NCBI GenBank assembly: GCA_964276145.1 | Contig: CAXYDN010000010.1 | Location: forward strand, 12,469-76,468 | Length of the DNA: 64,000 bases | DNA from: SCGC-AAA076-P13 sp964276145 | GTDB lineage: Bacteria; Pseudomonadota; Gammaproteobacteria; Magnimaribacterales; D2472 | Reading direction: 5' to 3' | In this document: one piece after another, positions 9,229 to 17,693 of the stretch | How the letters are laid out: each line of letters opens with the position of its first letter | Position numbering within the stretch: position 1 is the first letter of the stretch | Translations under genes and position numbers: made by a program | The notes under the pieces: generated by a model | What the model was told of the DNA's origin: nothing | Seen by the model: only the letters and a program-made list of their open reading frames with translations | Databases searched by the model: none

Positions 9229-9942
9229 TTATGATATTAACGTGCCTATTTTTTTTCCGCAAATTATATCTTTTAGGGCGTTTTGGGTGTTAACGTTAAA
9301 AACTTTTATAGGTAGTTTATGATCTCTTGCTAATGTTAATGCGGTGGCGTCCATGACTTTTAAATTTTGAGATATAGCATCGTCAAATGAAAGTGTAGGA
9401 TAAAACTTTGCATCTGAATTAACTTCTGGATCTGAATCATAGACCCCATCGACCCTTGTAGCCTTAAGCATTAAGTCTGCTTGAGTTTCTATTGCCCTAA
9501 GGCATCCAGCTGTATCAGTTGTAAAAAATGGATTACCAGTTCCAGCAGTAAATATAACAACATATCCATCACTTAAAAGTTGAATAGCAAGTCTTCTATC
9601 ATAGTGTTCAACAATTCCAGACATTGAAATAGCTGACATGACTCTTGTTTTGATTCCCGCTCTTTCTAGAGCATCTCTAAAAGCAATTCCATTCATAACG
9701 GTAGCCAACATACCCATATGATCCCCAGCAACCCTATCCATTCCAGCTTTATTAAGCTTTTCACCCCTAAAAAGATTACCTCCTCCAATAACAATACCAA
9801 TTTGAGCACCTATTTCTTTACATGCTGCAACAGACGATGCCATATGATCTAATATTTTAGGATCTATTCCATGCTCGTCATCACCTGCAACAGATTCTCC
9901 GCTAAATTTTACGAGAATGCGTTGATGAAGAAGATTGGACAT
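9229..9942 (-). CDS. pyrH: UMP kinase
   Basis: Phosphorylates UMP to UDP as an amino-acid-kinase-fold hexamer, supplying pyrimidines for RNA, DNA and sugar nucleotides. The 237-residue protein carries the N-terminal KFSGES phosphate-binding loop, the GGGNLFRG motif (about residues 52-59), FTAGTGNPFFTTDT and the DGVYDSDP segment typical of PyrH. It lies 3 bases after tsf. Confidence 0.98.
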   Translation of the reverse strand: MSNLLHQRILVKFSGESVAGDDEHGIDPKILDHMASSVAACKEIGAQIGIVIGGGNLFRGEKLNKAGMDRVAGDHMGMLATVMNGIAFRDALERAGIKTRVMSAISMSGIVEHYDRRLAIQLLSDGYVVIFTAGTGNPFFTTDTAGCLRAIETQADLMLKATRVDGVYDSDPEVNSDAKFYPTLSFDDAISQNLKVMDATALTLARDHKLPIKVFNVNTQNALKDIICGKKIGTLIS

Positions 9943-9945
9943 GAC

Positions 9946-10803
9946 TTATTTTAACTGTTCTGCAACCTCATCAGCAAAACTTTTTGTATCTACCTCAATA
10001 CCTTCGCCAACCTTTAGTCGAGCATATGATTCAATTTTTGCATTCTTTGAGTCGAGCAGTTCTTGAATTGTAACTTCTGAATCTTTTACAAAGTCTTGAG
10101 ACAGCAGAGATACTTCAGATAAATATCTTTTTAGCTTACCTTCTATAATTTTTTCCATGATTTCTTTTGGTTTTCCAGACTCTTCTGCCTGAACCATATA
10201 AATTGCTTTTTCTCTTTCTAAAATCTCAGGATCAAGATCAGTTTCTGACAAACAAAGAGGGTTGAAAGCAGCAACGTGCATTGCTACATCTTTTGCAAGA
10301 GACTCATCACCTCCAGATACAACTACAACAGCACCTAATTTTGAATCAGAATGAAGGTAAGACCCAGCGCTCATGTCTGAAGAAAATTCTTTTGTTTTGC
10401 ACCTTCTTAATTGAATGTTTTCGCCAATTGTTTGTATTAGCGCTTTTCTTTTTTCTTCTATTTCAGACTCACTGAATTCAGAAACATCTGATATCTTATT
10501 CGCAGCAATATAATCACTTACATCATTTGTGAAATTTATAAAGTTAGTGTCTTTAGCAGCAAAATCTGTTTCGGAATTAATCTCAATTAAAGTAGCGTAC
10601 TCACTGCCAACAAAAATTTTTAAAACACCATCCGCAGCAACTCTTGCTGCTTTCTTTTCAGCTTTTAATGCACTATTAGATCTTAAGAGATCCAATGCTT
10701 TCTCTAAGTCACCTTCGCATTCTACAAGAGCTTTCTTACACTCCATCATTGCAACACCAGTCATATCTCTTAATTCTTTAACTTGAGATGCTTTAATTTC
10801 CAT
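9946..10803 (-). CDS. tsf: Elongation factor Ts
   Basis: Nucleotide exchange factor for EF-Tu (tuf at 61304). The 285-residue protein has the N-terminal UBA-like domain with TGVAMMECKKAL, the TDF motif (SETDFAAKD) that inserts into EF-Tu, and the two-subdomain core ending in a helical tail. It starts 2 bases after rpsB, so the S2 leader at 11718-11785 probably controls its synthesis as well, as in E. coli. Confidence 0.98.
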   Translation of the reverse strand: MEIKASQVKELRDMTGVAMMECKKALVECEGDLEKALDLLRSNSALKAEKKAARVAADGVLKIFVGSEYATLIEINSETDFAAKDTNFINFTNDVSDYIAANKISDVSEFSESEIEEKRKALIQTIGENIQLRRCKTKEFSSDMSAGSYLHSDSKLGAVVVVSGGDESLAKDVAMHVAAFNPLCLSETDLDPEILEREKAIYMVQAEESGKPKEIMEKIIEGKLKRYLSEVSLLSQDFVKDSEVTIQELLDSKNAKIESYARLKVGEGIEVDTKSFADEVAEQLK

Positions 10804-10805
10804 TT

Positions 10806-11717
10806 TTATTTCTCTTCCTTATTAGCTACTTGTTCTTCTGAAGATTCTTCAGCAACCTCAACCTTGGCAACTTCTTCCAATGGTTCTCTTACAACCTCTT
10901 CAACAACTGGCTCATCTTTTGTAGTTACTTCAGTTTTTAAGTCCTCAGAGATAACTTTTTCTATAACTGGCTCATCTTTTTTGATTGTTTGTATCACAGG
11001 GGATTCAGAATCTATTTTTGGAGAATATCCTTTTGAGGATTCTAGACCTCTAGCACATGAATCAGCTATTATTTTTGTTATAAGTCTGATGGATCTAATT
11101 GCATCATCATTTCCAGGTATAACCATATCAATCCCATCTGGATCAGAGTTTGTATCAACAAGTGCAATAACAGGAATACCCATTTTTTTTGCTTCTAAAA
11201 CTGCAATTTTTTCATACTTAACATCAATTACGAATATTGCATCAGGAAGACCTTTCATATCCTTGATACCGCCAACGCTCGCTTCTAATTTTGTATGTTC
11301 TTTTTGGATTTCAACAGCTTCTTTTTTTATAAGCTTTTCTATTCTTCCTGAGGAAATCATTTCTTCAATATCTTGTAATCTTCTTATAGAGCCTCTAATT
11401 GTTTTCCAATTGGTTAAGGTTCCTCCTAACCATCTTTTATTTACATATGGCAGACCAATTGCTGAAGCCTCTTCTTTAACAGTTTTGCTCGCAGATCTTT
11501 TAGTGCCAACAAATAAAACCTTGTTGCCTTTTGAACAAATATCTTCAACCTTAGAAGCAGCAGCACTCAGATGTTCCTGCGTCAAATCTAAATTAATTAT
11601 GCTAATTTGTTTTCTGGTATCAAAAATATACTGCTCCATTTTTGGATTCCAAAATCTTTGTTGATGACCGAAATGAACGCCTGCATGAAGCAGATCTTTT
11701 ACTGAAACTATACTCAA
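10806..11717 (-). CDS. rpsB: 30S ribosomal protein S2 with long acidic C-terminal tail
   Basis: Binds the 30S platform late in assembly and is needed for S1 binding. The canonical core (residues 1 to about 226) contains AGVHFGHQ, RWLGGTLTNW and IPVIALVDTNSDPD. The protein is 303 residues against about 240 in E. coli. The extra 70-odd residues are rich in Glu, Val and Lys and contain a near-repeat, KDEPVIEKV (248-256) and KDEPVVEEV (268-276). The matching DNA shares an exact 16-base repeat at 10905-10920 and 10965-10980. The start is TTG, placed 7 bases after AAGGAG. The tail's role is unknown. Confidence 0.96.
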   Translation of the reverse strand: MSIVSVKDLLHAGVHFGHQQRFWNPKMEQYIFDTRKQISIINLDLTQEHLSAAASKVEDICSKGNKVLFVGTKRSASKTVKEEASAIGLPYVNKRWLGGTLTNWKTIRGSIRRLQDIEEMISSGRIEKLIKKEAVEIQKEHTKLEASVGGIKDMKGLPDAIFVIDVKYEKIAVLEAKKMGIPVIALVDTNSDPDGIDMVIPGNDDAIRSIRLITKIIADSCARGLESSKGYSPKIDSESPVIQTIKKDEPVIEKVISEDLKTEVTTKDEPVVEEVVREPLEEVAKVEVAEESSEEQVANKEEK

Positions 11718-11785
11718 TTTAATTCTCCTTGGGGTTATTTCTCCAATCCGTATAAAGTTGACTCAATATTGAGCACCCCAACTTT
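11718..11785 (-). promoter_or_regulatory. rpsB mRNA leader with pseudoknot (S2 autoregulatory element)
   Basis: In the rpsB transcript, AAAGTTG (11779-11785) can pair with CAACTTT (11754-11760), enclosing a CTCAATATTGAG hairpin. The loop segment TTGGGGT (11775-11781) can pair with ACCCCAA (11729-11735), which touches the AAGGAG ribosome site. The two helices compete or form a pseudoknot, as described for gammaproteobacterial rpsB leaders repressed by S2. The pairing is seen directly; repression by S2 is inferred. Confidence 0.75.
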
Positions 11786-11828
11786 AATAAACTAGGATTT
11801 TCGTGTTTAAAAGTTTTTGTATTCTATA

Positions 11829-11851
11829 GAAAAAACACTTTAATTTAAAGT
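11829..11851 (-). terminator. AT-rich intrinsic terminator after dapB
   Basis: Just past the dapB stop the transcript would read ACTTT-AAATT-AAAGT, a short hairpin, followed by G and six T. The stem is weak (A/T rich), so read-through into rpsB is likely; it may act as an attenuator between the chaperone/dapB and rpsB units. Confidence 0.5.
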
Positions 11852-11856
11852 TATTT

Positions 11857-12507
11857 TTAATTAAAAAAATCTTTAACTGAATATAAGTCAGGTTCTTTTT
11901 TTATAATAGATTTTGCTATAGCTATAGCTCCATCCGAAAAGATATTTCTTGATAAGGCTTCATGCTTAAAAGTTACTAAGTCTTTATTATTAGAAAATCT
12001 AACCTCATGGATCCCATTAACGTTAGATACTCTCTCAGATTCAATATTAATAGAACTAACAAAATTACATTTATTATTATTTTCGATAATTTCTTTTAAC
12101 TCGATTGCAGTGCCAGAAGGCGAGTCAACTTTTTCTGTATGATGAACCTCATAAATAGTACATTCAAGCATATCTTTATTTTTAATAAGGAAATCTTTAA
12201 TTGATTTTTTTAATGCGTAAATACCTTTACTCATATTGTAGGAAAGCAATAGAGGAATATGTTTAGAAGCCTCTTTAATTATTTGAACTTGGTCATTATT
12301 AAAGCCAGTCGTACCAATTACTAGAGGTATTTTATTCTCTAAACACTTATTTAAGATTTTTAAGGTGGATTCTGGTCTAGAAAAGTCAATAACAACATCG
12401 CAATTTGTTATCGATTCTATAATTAATATATCTTCTATTTTAGATACTTGATTTAAGATTGAAGATCCCATTTTTCCAGAAAGACCATTTACATAAATAT
12501 TTAACAT
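11857..12507 (-). CDS. dapB: 4-hydroxy-tetrahydrodipicolinate reductase DapB (short form)
   Basis: Reduces the cyclic intermediate of the diaminopimelate/lysine pathway with NAD(P)H. The core motifs are present: NGLSGKMG for the nucleotide (8-15), VIDFSRP, VIGTTGF and the catalytic E-x-HH-x4-K-x-D-SPSGTA segment. At 216 residues it is about 55 shorter than the E. coli protein. Most of the loss lies between GKMG and VIDFS, where one Rossmann strand-helix unit is cut down. It follows dnaJ by 5 bases, as in other gammaproteobacteria. Confidence 0.94.
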   Translation of the reverse strand: MLNIYVNGLSGKMGSSILNQVSKIEDILIIESITNCDVVIDFSRPESTLKILNKCLENKIPLVIGTTGFNNDQVQIIKEASKHIPLLLSYNMSKGIYALKKSIKDFLIKNKDMLECTIYEVHHTEKVDSPSGTAIELKEIIENNNKCNFVSSINIESERVSNVNGIHEVRFSNNKDLVTFKHEALSRNIFSDGAIAIAKSIIKKEPDLYSVKDFFN

Positions 12508-12512
12508 CTTAT

Positions 12513-13616
12513 CTAATCTTCTACTCTTTCAGATGCTTTTATAAAAGCTTCTGTTCCTGGAAAGTTTTTAGATTTTGATAAAGATTCTGAAAATGCGTTT
12601 AATAGTTTGAGTTGCTTTCTATCAAGGTTGGAAGGTGTTTCAACTATAACTCTGCATAATATATCGCCTCTTCTGCTATCTCTTACAACAGATGCTCCCT
12701 TGCCTCTGATCCTAAAAATTTTTCCAGTTTGCGTTTGCGCAGGTATTTTTAATGAAATTGAGCCTTCAAGGGTTGGCACTTTGATTGCGCCTCCGAGAAT
12801 TGATATTTCAAATGGGATTGGTGATTCTATATATAAATCTTTACCTTCTCTTTCAAAAATAGGATTTTCTGAAACTCTTATTGCAACATATAGGTCTCCA
12901 GATTGACCGCCCTTTTCCCATTCTCCCTCACCACTAAGACGAACTTTGTCACCATTATCAACACCTGCAGGAATGTTTACTGACAAAGTTTTATTTTCTT
13001 TTATAGCACCGTGTCCTCCGCAAGTTTTACATTTATCTTTAATGATTTGTCCCGTTCCTGAGCAACTAGAACATGTTTGTTGAACTGAAAAGAAGCCCTG
13101 TTGCATTCTTACTTGCCCGGAACCATTACAGTTTGGACATGTTATAGGACTAGATCCTTTGGCAGCACCAGTTCCATTACAGTCATGGCATTCCTTGTGA
13201 GAAGGGATTTTGATTTTCTTTTGAATACCAAGTACAGCCTCTTTAAGAGAAAGATCTAAATTATATTGAAGATCTGAGCCTCTTCTTGATCTTCTTCCTG
13301 ATGATCTGGTACCAAATACGTCTCCAAAAATATCACCAAAAATATCATTAATATTTATATCATTAAAATTAGGTCCGCCAGCACCCATTCCTTCAACACC
13401 CTGATGGCCAAATTGGTCATAAGCAGATTTCTTTTGAGAGTCTGAAAGAACATCATAAGCCTCGGCAGCTTCTTTAAACTTTTCTGCTGCTTTAGGATTG
13501 TCTGGATTTCTATCAGGATGATATTTCATTGCTTTCTTTTTGAAAGCTTTTTTCAGCTCTGGCGCAGAAGCATCACGAGAGACTTCTAGAGTTTCATAAT
13601 AGTCTCTCTTTGACAT
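12513..13616 (-). CDS. dnaJ: Chaperone DnaJ
   Basis: Hsp40 co-chaperone that delivers unfolded clients to DnaK and stimulates its ATPase. The 367-residue type I protein has the J domain with HPD at 33-35 and a Gly/Phe-rich linker (about 70-110). Four CxxCxGxG zinc repeats follow (CHDCNGTG, CPNCNGSG, CSSCSGTG, CKTCGGHG), then two client-binding beta domains. It begins 5 bases after dnaK, in one transcript with grpE-dnaK. Confidence 0.98.
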   Translation of the reverse strand: MSKRDYYETLEVSRDASAPELKKAFKKKAMKYHPDRNPDNPKAAEKFKEAAEAYDVLSDSQKKSAYDQFGHQGVEGMGAGGPNFNDININDIFGDIFGDVFGTRSSGRRSRRGSDLQYNLDLSLKEAVLGIQKKIKIPSHKECHDCNGTGAAKGSSPITCPNCNGSGQVRMQQGFFSVQQTCSSCSGTGQIIKDKCKTCGGHGAIKENKTLSVNIPAGVDNGDKVRLSGEGEWEKGGQSGDLYVAIRVSENPIFEREGKDLYIESPIPFEISILGGAIKVPTLEGSISLKIPAQTQTGKIFRIRGKGASVVRDSRRGDILCRVIVETPSNLDRKQLKLLNAFSESLSKSKNFPGTEAFIKASERVED

Positions 13617-13621
13617 TTATT

Positions 13622-15529
13622 TTACTTATCTTCTTCTTTAACTTCTTCGAACTCCGCATCAACAGTATTATCAGACGCTTCTTCTGAAGTCTCATCCTGC
13701 TGGTCGTTACCTTCTTGTGTATAAAGTTTCTGAGTGAGAGGAGTTAAAACATCATTAACACCTTTTGTTGCAGCCTCTATAGAATCTGTATCTTCAGAAC
13801 TAATTGCCTTTTCAAGCTCAACAACAGCATCTTCTACTTGTGATTTTTCTTCATCAGTAAGCTTCTCACCAGACTCTTCAATAGTTTTTCTAGTTGCATG
13901 AACTAACATATCAGCATTATTTTTTGTTTTAACAAGTTCTTCAAATTTTTTGTCGTCTTCAGCATTTGCCTCAGCATCTTTTACCATTTTTTCAATGTCA
14001 TCATCTGAAAGTCCGCTAGAGGCTTTAATAACAATTGACTGTTCTTTGCCAGTATTTTTATCCTTAGCTGAAACATTCAATATGCCATTTGCATCTAAAT
14101 CAAATGAAACTTCAATTTGAGGAACCCCTCTTGATGCTGGAGGTATGTCTGCAAGATTAAATTGTCCAAGAGATTTATTTTGAGCAGCTTGAGTTCTCTC
14201 TCCTTGAATTACATGAACAGTTACTGCGGTCTGATTATCTTCAGCTGTTGAAAATACTTGAGATTTTTGAGTAGGAATAGTTGTATTCTTTTCGATAAGG
14301 GGAGTTGCTACTCCTCCCAACGTTTCAATTCCTAAAGTCAGAGGAGTTACATCTAATAATAATACATCAGTAGTGTCACCAGAAAGAACTGATCCCTGAA
14401 TGGCAGCCCCAACAGCTACTGCTTCATCTGGGTTTAAATCTTTTCTAGCATCTTTACCAAAAAACTCAGAAACCTTTTTTTGAACTAACGGCATTCTTGT
14501 CTGTCCACCAACAAGTAATATTTCTGAGATTTCATTTTTTGCAATTTTTGCATCCTTCAGGGCCATTTTTAATGGCTCCAAGCTCTTATCAACTAAGTCT
14601 TCAACTAAAGATTCGAGTTTAGCTCTGGTGATTTTGTGAACAAAATGCTTAGGCCCAGAACTGTCTGCAGTTATATATGGGAGATTAACTTCTGTTTGTT
14701 CAGAAGAGGATAATTCAATTTTAGCTTTTTCAGCAGCTTCTTTTAATCTTTGCAATGCTAAAGGATCGCTCTTTAAGTCAAAGCCTGATTCTTCTTTAAA
14801 TTGTTCAACAAAATAATCAATTAATCTCAAATCAAAATCTTCTCCGCCTAAGAAAGTATCTCCATTAGTAGATAGCACTTCAAATTGATGTTCTCCATCA
14901 ACATCAGAAATCTCGATAATAGATATATCGAAAGTTCCGCCACCCAGGTCATATACTGCTACGGTTGAATCACCTTTATGTTTATCAAGACCGTATGCAA
15001 GGGCAGCGGCAGTCGGCTCGTTAATAATTCTTTTTACGTCTAGGCCTGCTATCTTTCCAGCATCTTTTGTAGCCTGTCGTTGTGAATCATTAAAATAGGC
15101 AGGTACTGTAATAACAGCTTCTTTAACTTCATGGCCCAGATAGTCTTCTGCAGTTTTTTTCATTTTTTTCAAAACTTCAGCAGCAACTTGAGGAGGTGCA
15201 AGTTTTTTATTTGATGCTTCCACCCATGCATCACCGTTATCAGCTTTGATAATGTTATATGGAACCATGTCAGCATCTTTGCTGACAACCTCATCATCAT
15301 ATGTTCTACCAATTAATCTTTTAATTGCATAAAGAGTGTTTTCTGGATTAGTTACCGCCTGTCTTTTTGCTGGTAAACCTACCAAGACTTCATCATTATC
15401 GGTATATGCTATGACTGAAGGAGTGGTTCTGCCACCCTCTGCATTCTCAATAACTTTTTGTTGTTGCCCTTCTATGACAGCAACACAACTATTAGTTGTT
15501 CCTAAATCAATTCCAATTATCTTTGACAT
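13622..15529 (-). CDS. dnaK: Chaperone DnaK (Hsp70)
   Basis: ATP-driven chaperone for nascent and stress-damaged proteins. The 635-residue protein shows the actin-like ATPase domain (GIDLGTTNSCVAV at the N-terminus, DLGGGTFDIS, LVGGQTRMP), the DVTPLTLGIETLGG start of the peptide-binding domain near residue 390, and an acidic helical lid with a Glu/Asp-rich tail. It is 13 bases downstream of grpE and is probably expressed from the sigma32-type promoter at 16107-16135. Confidence 0.99.
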   Translation of the reverse strand: MSKIIGIDLGTTNSCVAVIEGQQQKVIENAEGGRTTPSVIAYTDNDEVLVGLPAKRQAVTNPENTLYAIKRLIGRTYDDEVVSKDADMVPYNIIKADNGDAWVEASNKKLAPPQVAAEVLKKMKKTAEDYLGHEVKEAVITVPAYFNDSQRQATKDAGKIAGLDVKRIINEPTAAALAYGLDKHKGDSTVAVYDLGGGTFDISIIEISDVDGEHQFEVLSTNGDTFLGGEDFDLRLIDYFVEQFKEESGFDLKSDPLALQRLKEAAEKAKIELSSSEQTEVNLPYITADSSGPKHFVHKITRAKLESLVEDLVDKSLEPLKMALKDAKIAKNEISEILLVGGQTRMPLVQKKVSEFFGKDARKDLNPDEAVAVGAAIQGSVLSGDTTDVLLLDVTPLTLGIETLGGVATPLIEKNTTIPTQKSQVFSTAEDNQTAVTVHVIQGERTQAAQNKSLGQFNLADIPPASRGVPQIEVSFDLDANGILNVSAKDKNTGKEQSIVIKASSGLSDDDIEKMVKDAEANAEDDKKFEELVKTKNNADMLVHATRKTIEESGEKLTDEEKSQVEDAVVELEKAISSEDTDSIEAATKGVNDVLTPLTQKLYTQEGNDQQDETSEEASDNTVDAEFEEVKEEDK

Positions 15530-15542
15530 AATATTCTTTCCT

Positions 15543-16085
<543 letters not shown>

Positions 16086-16106
16086 ATTTAAATCCTATTT
16101 GAAACA

Positions 16107-16135
16107 TATATTGGGATTTAAATTTTCAGTTCAAG
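16107..16135 (-). promoter_or_regulatory. Sigma32-type heat-shock promoter of grpE-dnaK-dnaJ
   Basis: Reading toward grpE: CTTGAA (16130-16135), 14 bases, then CCCAATATA (16107-16115). This matches the sigma32 consensus CTTGAA-N13-15-CCCCATNTA at 14 of 15 informative or wild-card positions. The predicted start site leaves a leader of about 15 bases with its own AGGA site. rpoH itself is not in the window. Confidence 0.75.
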
Positions 16136-16147
16136 AGTAGAACTGAA
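16125..16147 (-). other. Hairpin directly after the fur stop codon, overlapping the heat-shock promoter
   Basis: TTCAGTTC and GAACTGAA form an 8-bp stem around a 7-base loop, starting one base past the fur stop. The following bases are AATTTAAATCCC, a poor U tract, so it is at best a weak terminator or 3-prime-end stabiliser for fur mRNA. The -35 element of the grpE promoter lies inside it. Confidence 0.5.
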
Positions 16148-16148
16148 T

Positions 16149-16568
16149 TTATGATTCTATTTTTCTTACATGCAAAATCATACTATGGTCAACTAGCTCA
16201 TAGCCTTTCTTTTTGGCAATCTCATGTTGAAGTTTTTCTAGATCTTCGTCATGAAACTCCATGACTTTTCCAGTATCAACATCAACCATGTGGTCATGAT
16301 GTTCATCTGGATTGATTTCGTAAACAGCCTTGCTATTTTCAAAATGATGCTTTGTTACCATGCCAGCAGATTCAAATTGAGTTAAAACTCTATATATTGT
16401 AGCTAGTCCAATGTCCTCATTATTTGATATGAGCTCTTTATATATATCCTCTGCGCTAAAGTGAGCCTCTTCCTGTAGAGCTGTGGAAGCAAGAACTTCC
16501 ATTATTTTTATTCTTGGCAAAGTAGCTTTTAAACCAGCTTTTTTTAGCTCTTCATTTTGTTTTGACAT
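16149..16568 (-). CDS. fur: Ferric uptake regulator Fur
   Basis: Iron-responsive repressor. The 139-residue protein has the N-terminal winged helix (ATLPRIKIMEVL; GLATIYRVLTQFE recognition region) and a C-terminal dimer domain with HHDHMVDVDTG and the EFHDEDLE metal-site residues. It contains no cysteine at all, so the structural CxxC zinc site of E. coli Fur is missing, while the regulatory His/Glu ligands remain. Family members without CxxC (Pseudomonas type) are functional. Divergent from bamE, as in many gammaproteobacteria; no convincing Fur box was found in the shared 87-base gap. Confidence 0.95.
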   Translation of the reverse strand: MSKQNEELKKAGLKATLPRIKIMEVLASTALQEEAHFSAEDIYKELISNNEDIGLATIYRVLTQFESAGMVTKHHFENSKAVYEINPDEHHDHMVDVDTGKVMEFHDEDLEKLQHEIAKKKGYELVDHSMILHVRKIES

Positions 16569-16638
16569 TATTCTAACTATTATGATTTTTTATTGTCATA
16601 TTCTAATATTGTGAACAGACTTTACATACATTACAAAG

Positions 16639-16644
16639 TATAAT
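16639..16644 (+). promoter_or_regulatory. Predicted -10 element of bamE
   Basis: A perfect TATAAT lies 11 bases upstream of the bamE ATG. No good -35 box stands at the usual spacing (best is AGACTT with 16 bases). The start site would fall only about 4-6 bases before the ATG and no ribosome-binding site is visible, so the mRNA may be nearly leaderless. Confidence 0.45.
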
Positions 16645-16655
16645 CCAAAATAATT

Positions 16656-16988
16656 ATGAAACAACTTGCTTCAACTTTATTTCTGCTAATTGTAATTATA
16701 ACAATTAGCTCATGCTCATCTTTAAGTCCCTATAAGGTTCCAGTTCTTCAGGGAAATATATTTGAAGATGAAGATTTAGAAAAACTTTCTGAGGGATTAA
16801 CAAAAGAGCAAGTTCAATTTATTTTTGGAACTGCTTTGATTCAAGACCCTTTTCGAACATCTAGGTGGGATTATTTTAATTCCGTTACTGTTGGTAATGA
16901 GGTCGTGGCTGAAAATAAGTTGACTATATATTTCAACGAGGATGATCTTGTTGAAAGCTGGGTTATTGAAAAATCATCTGAAGAATAA
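16656..16988 (+). CDS. bamE: Outer-membrane lipoprotein BamE (SmpA)
   Basis: Small accessory lipoprotein of the BAM complex. The 110-residue precursor has a hydrophobic signal and a lipobox ending ISSC, with Cys 20 as the lipidated residue. It continues with the SmpA/OmlA fold, including YKVPVLQGN, LTKEQVQFIFGTA and RWDYFNS. It is divergent from fur and runs head-on into rnfH with only 3 bases between the stop codons. Confidence 0.96.
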   Translation: MKQLASTLFLLIVIITISSCSSLSPYKVPVLQGNIFEDEDLEKLSEGLTKEQVQFIFGTALIQDPFRTSRWDYFNSVTVGNEVVAENKLTIYFNEDDLVESWVIEKSSEE

Positions 16989-16991
16989 AAT

Positions 16992-17270
16992 TTAAATTTT
17001 CTTCAATCTTCTCTCTTTTGGATCTTGTCTTAAAGGCCTGAGTAGCTCAACTCTCTCACCTTCTTTTAATCTATATTTATTTGGTTTAGGTTTAAAATTT
17101 CCATCAAGCAACTCTCCATTAACTGCAATAGTTAATTTATGATTTAACTTATCGATAACATCCTGTATTTTTTTGAATTGAAGAAGCTCTTCTACTGTTA
17201 GGCTTGACGAAACATTAAATGAATAAAAATATTTATCTTCTTCGCCTTGGTATGTAAAAAAAACTTTCAT
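16992..17270 (-). CDS. rnfH: RnfH-family ubiquitin-like protein
   Basis: A 92-residue beta-grasp protein with the family ending ERVELLRPLRQDPKERR. The function of RnfH is poorly known; despite the name it need not be linked to the Rnf complex, and no rnf genes are here. Its start overlaps the ratA stop (ATGA) and the ratA-rnfH pair is a common gammaproteobacterial unit facing bamE. Confidence 0.9.
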   Translation of the reverse strand: MKVFFTYQGEEDKYFYSFNVSSSLTVEELLQFKKIQDVIDKLNHKLTIAVNGELLDGNFKPKPNKYRLKEGERVELLRPLRQDPKERRLKKI

Positions 17271-17686
17271 TGAGCTTTCTTGATAAATGACTCAATAACA
17301 TTATCAGAGAATGATTCGACTATTGGCTGAGGAGTAATAGCATTTAATAAAAAAGGGAGTTCGAATTCAGCAGAAAATTTAATTTCGCAAAAATCTTTAT
17401 CTATCTTATTTACTGACCATTTAGCATTAAAGCTGTCAAAAGGTCCTTTTAATTGTTCGATATTAATGGAATCCTTAGAGATCTCATTTCTAGATTCTAT
17501 AAAGTATTTTTTTCCTAGAATTTGGAACTCCAATCGTCCAATTTCAATTGGAGGATTTCTTGAAATTAATGAGGCTCCAGTGCAACCAGGAACAAATTCT
17601 GCATACTTATCAAAGTTAGATACAACATCTAATGCCCTGCCTGCATTGAGCTTTACTACCTTCTTGAACTGAAGATCTCTTTTCAT
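17267..17686 (-). CDS. ratA: RatA/coenzyme Q-binding START-domain protein
   Basis: A 139-residue polyketide-cyclase/START-fold protein of the COQ10/RatA family. It has VVSNFDKYAEFVPGCTGASLI near the N-terminus and the FNAKWSVN and KFSAEFELPF strands. E. coli RatA was described as a toxin blocking 50S association, whereas homologues act in ubiquinone function; the sequence does not decide between these. It overlaps rnfH and follows the symporter gene by 7 bases. Confidence 0.88.
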   Translation of the reverse strand: MKRDLQFKKVVKLNAGRALDVVSNFDKYAEFVPGCTGASLISRNPPIEIGRLEFQILGKKYFIESRNEISKDSINIEQLKGPFDSFNAKWSVNKIDKDFCEIKFSAEFELPFLLNAITPQPIVESFSDNVIESFIKKAQ

Positions 17687-17693
17687 TTAGTTA

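Noticed and set aside
10783..11664. Plus-strand open frame of 293 residues opposite rpsB
   Set aside because: It is a shadow of the S2 coding frame, Ser/Thr/Ile-rich with no motif; the rpsB frame has full family support.
16569..16655. Fur box in the fur-bamE gap
   Set aside because: GATTATACTTTGTAATG and similar strings do not match the 19-bp GATAATGATAATCATTATC consensus well enough.
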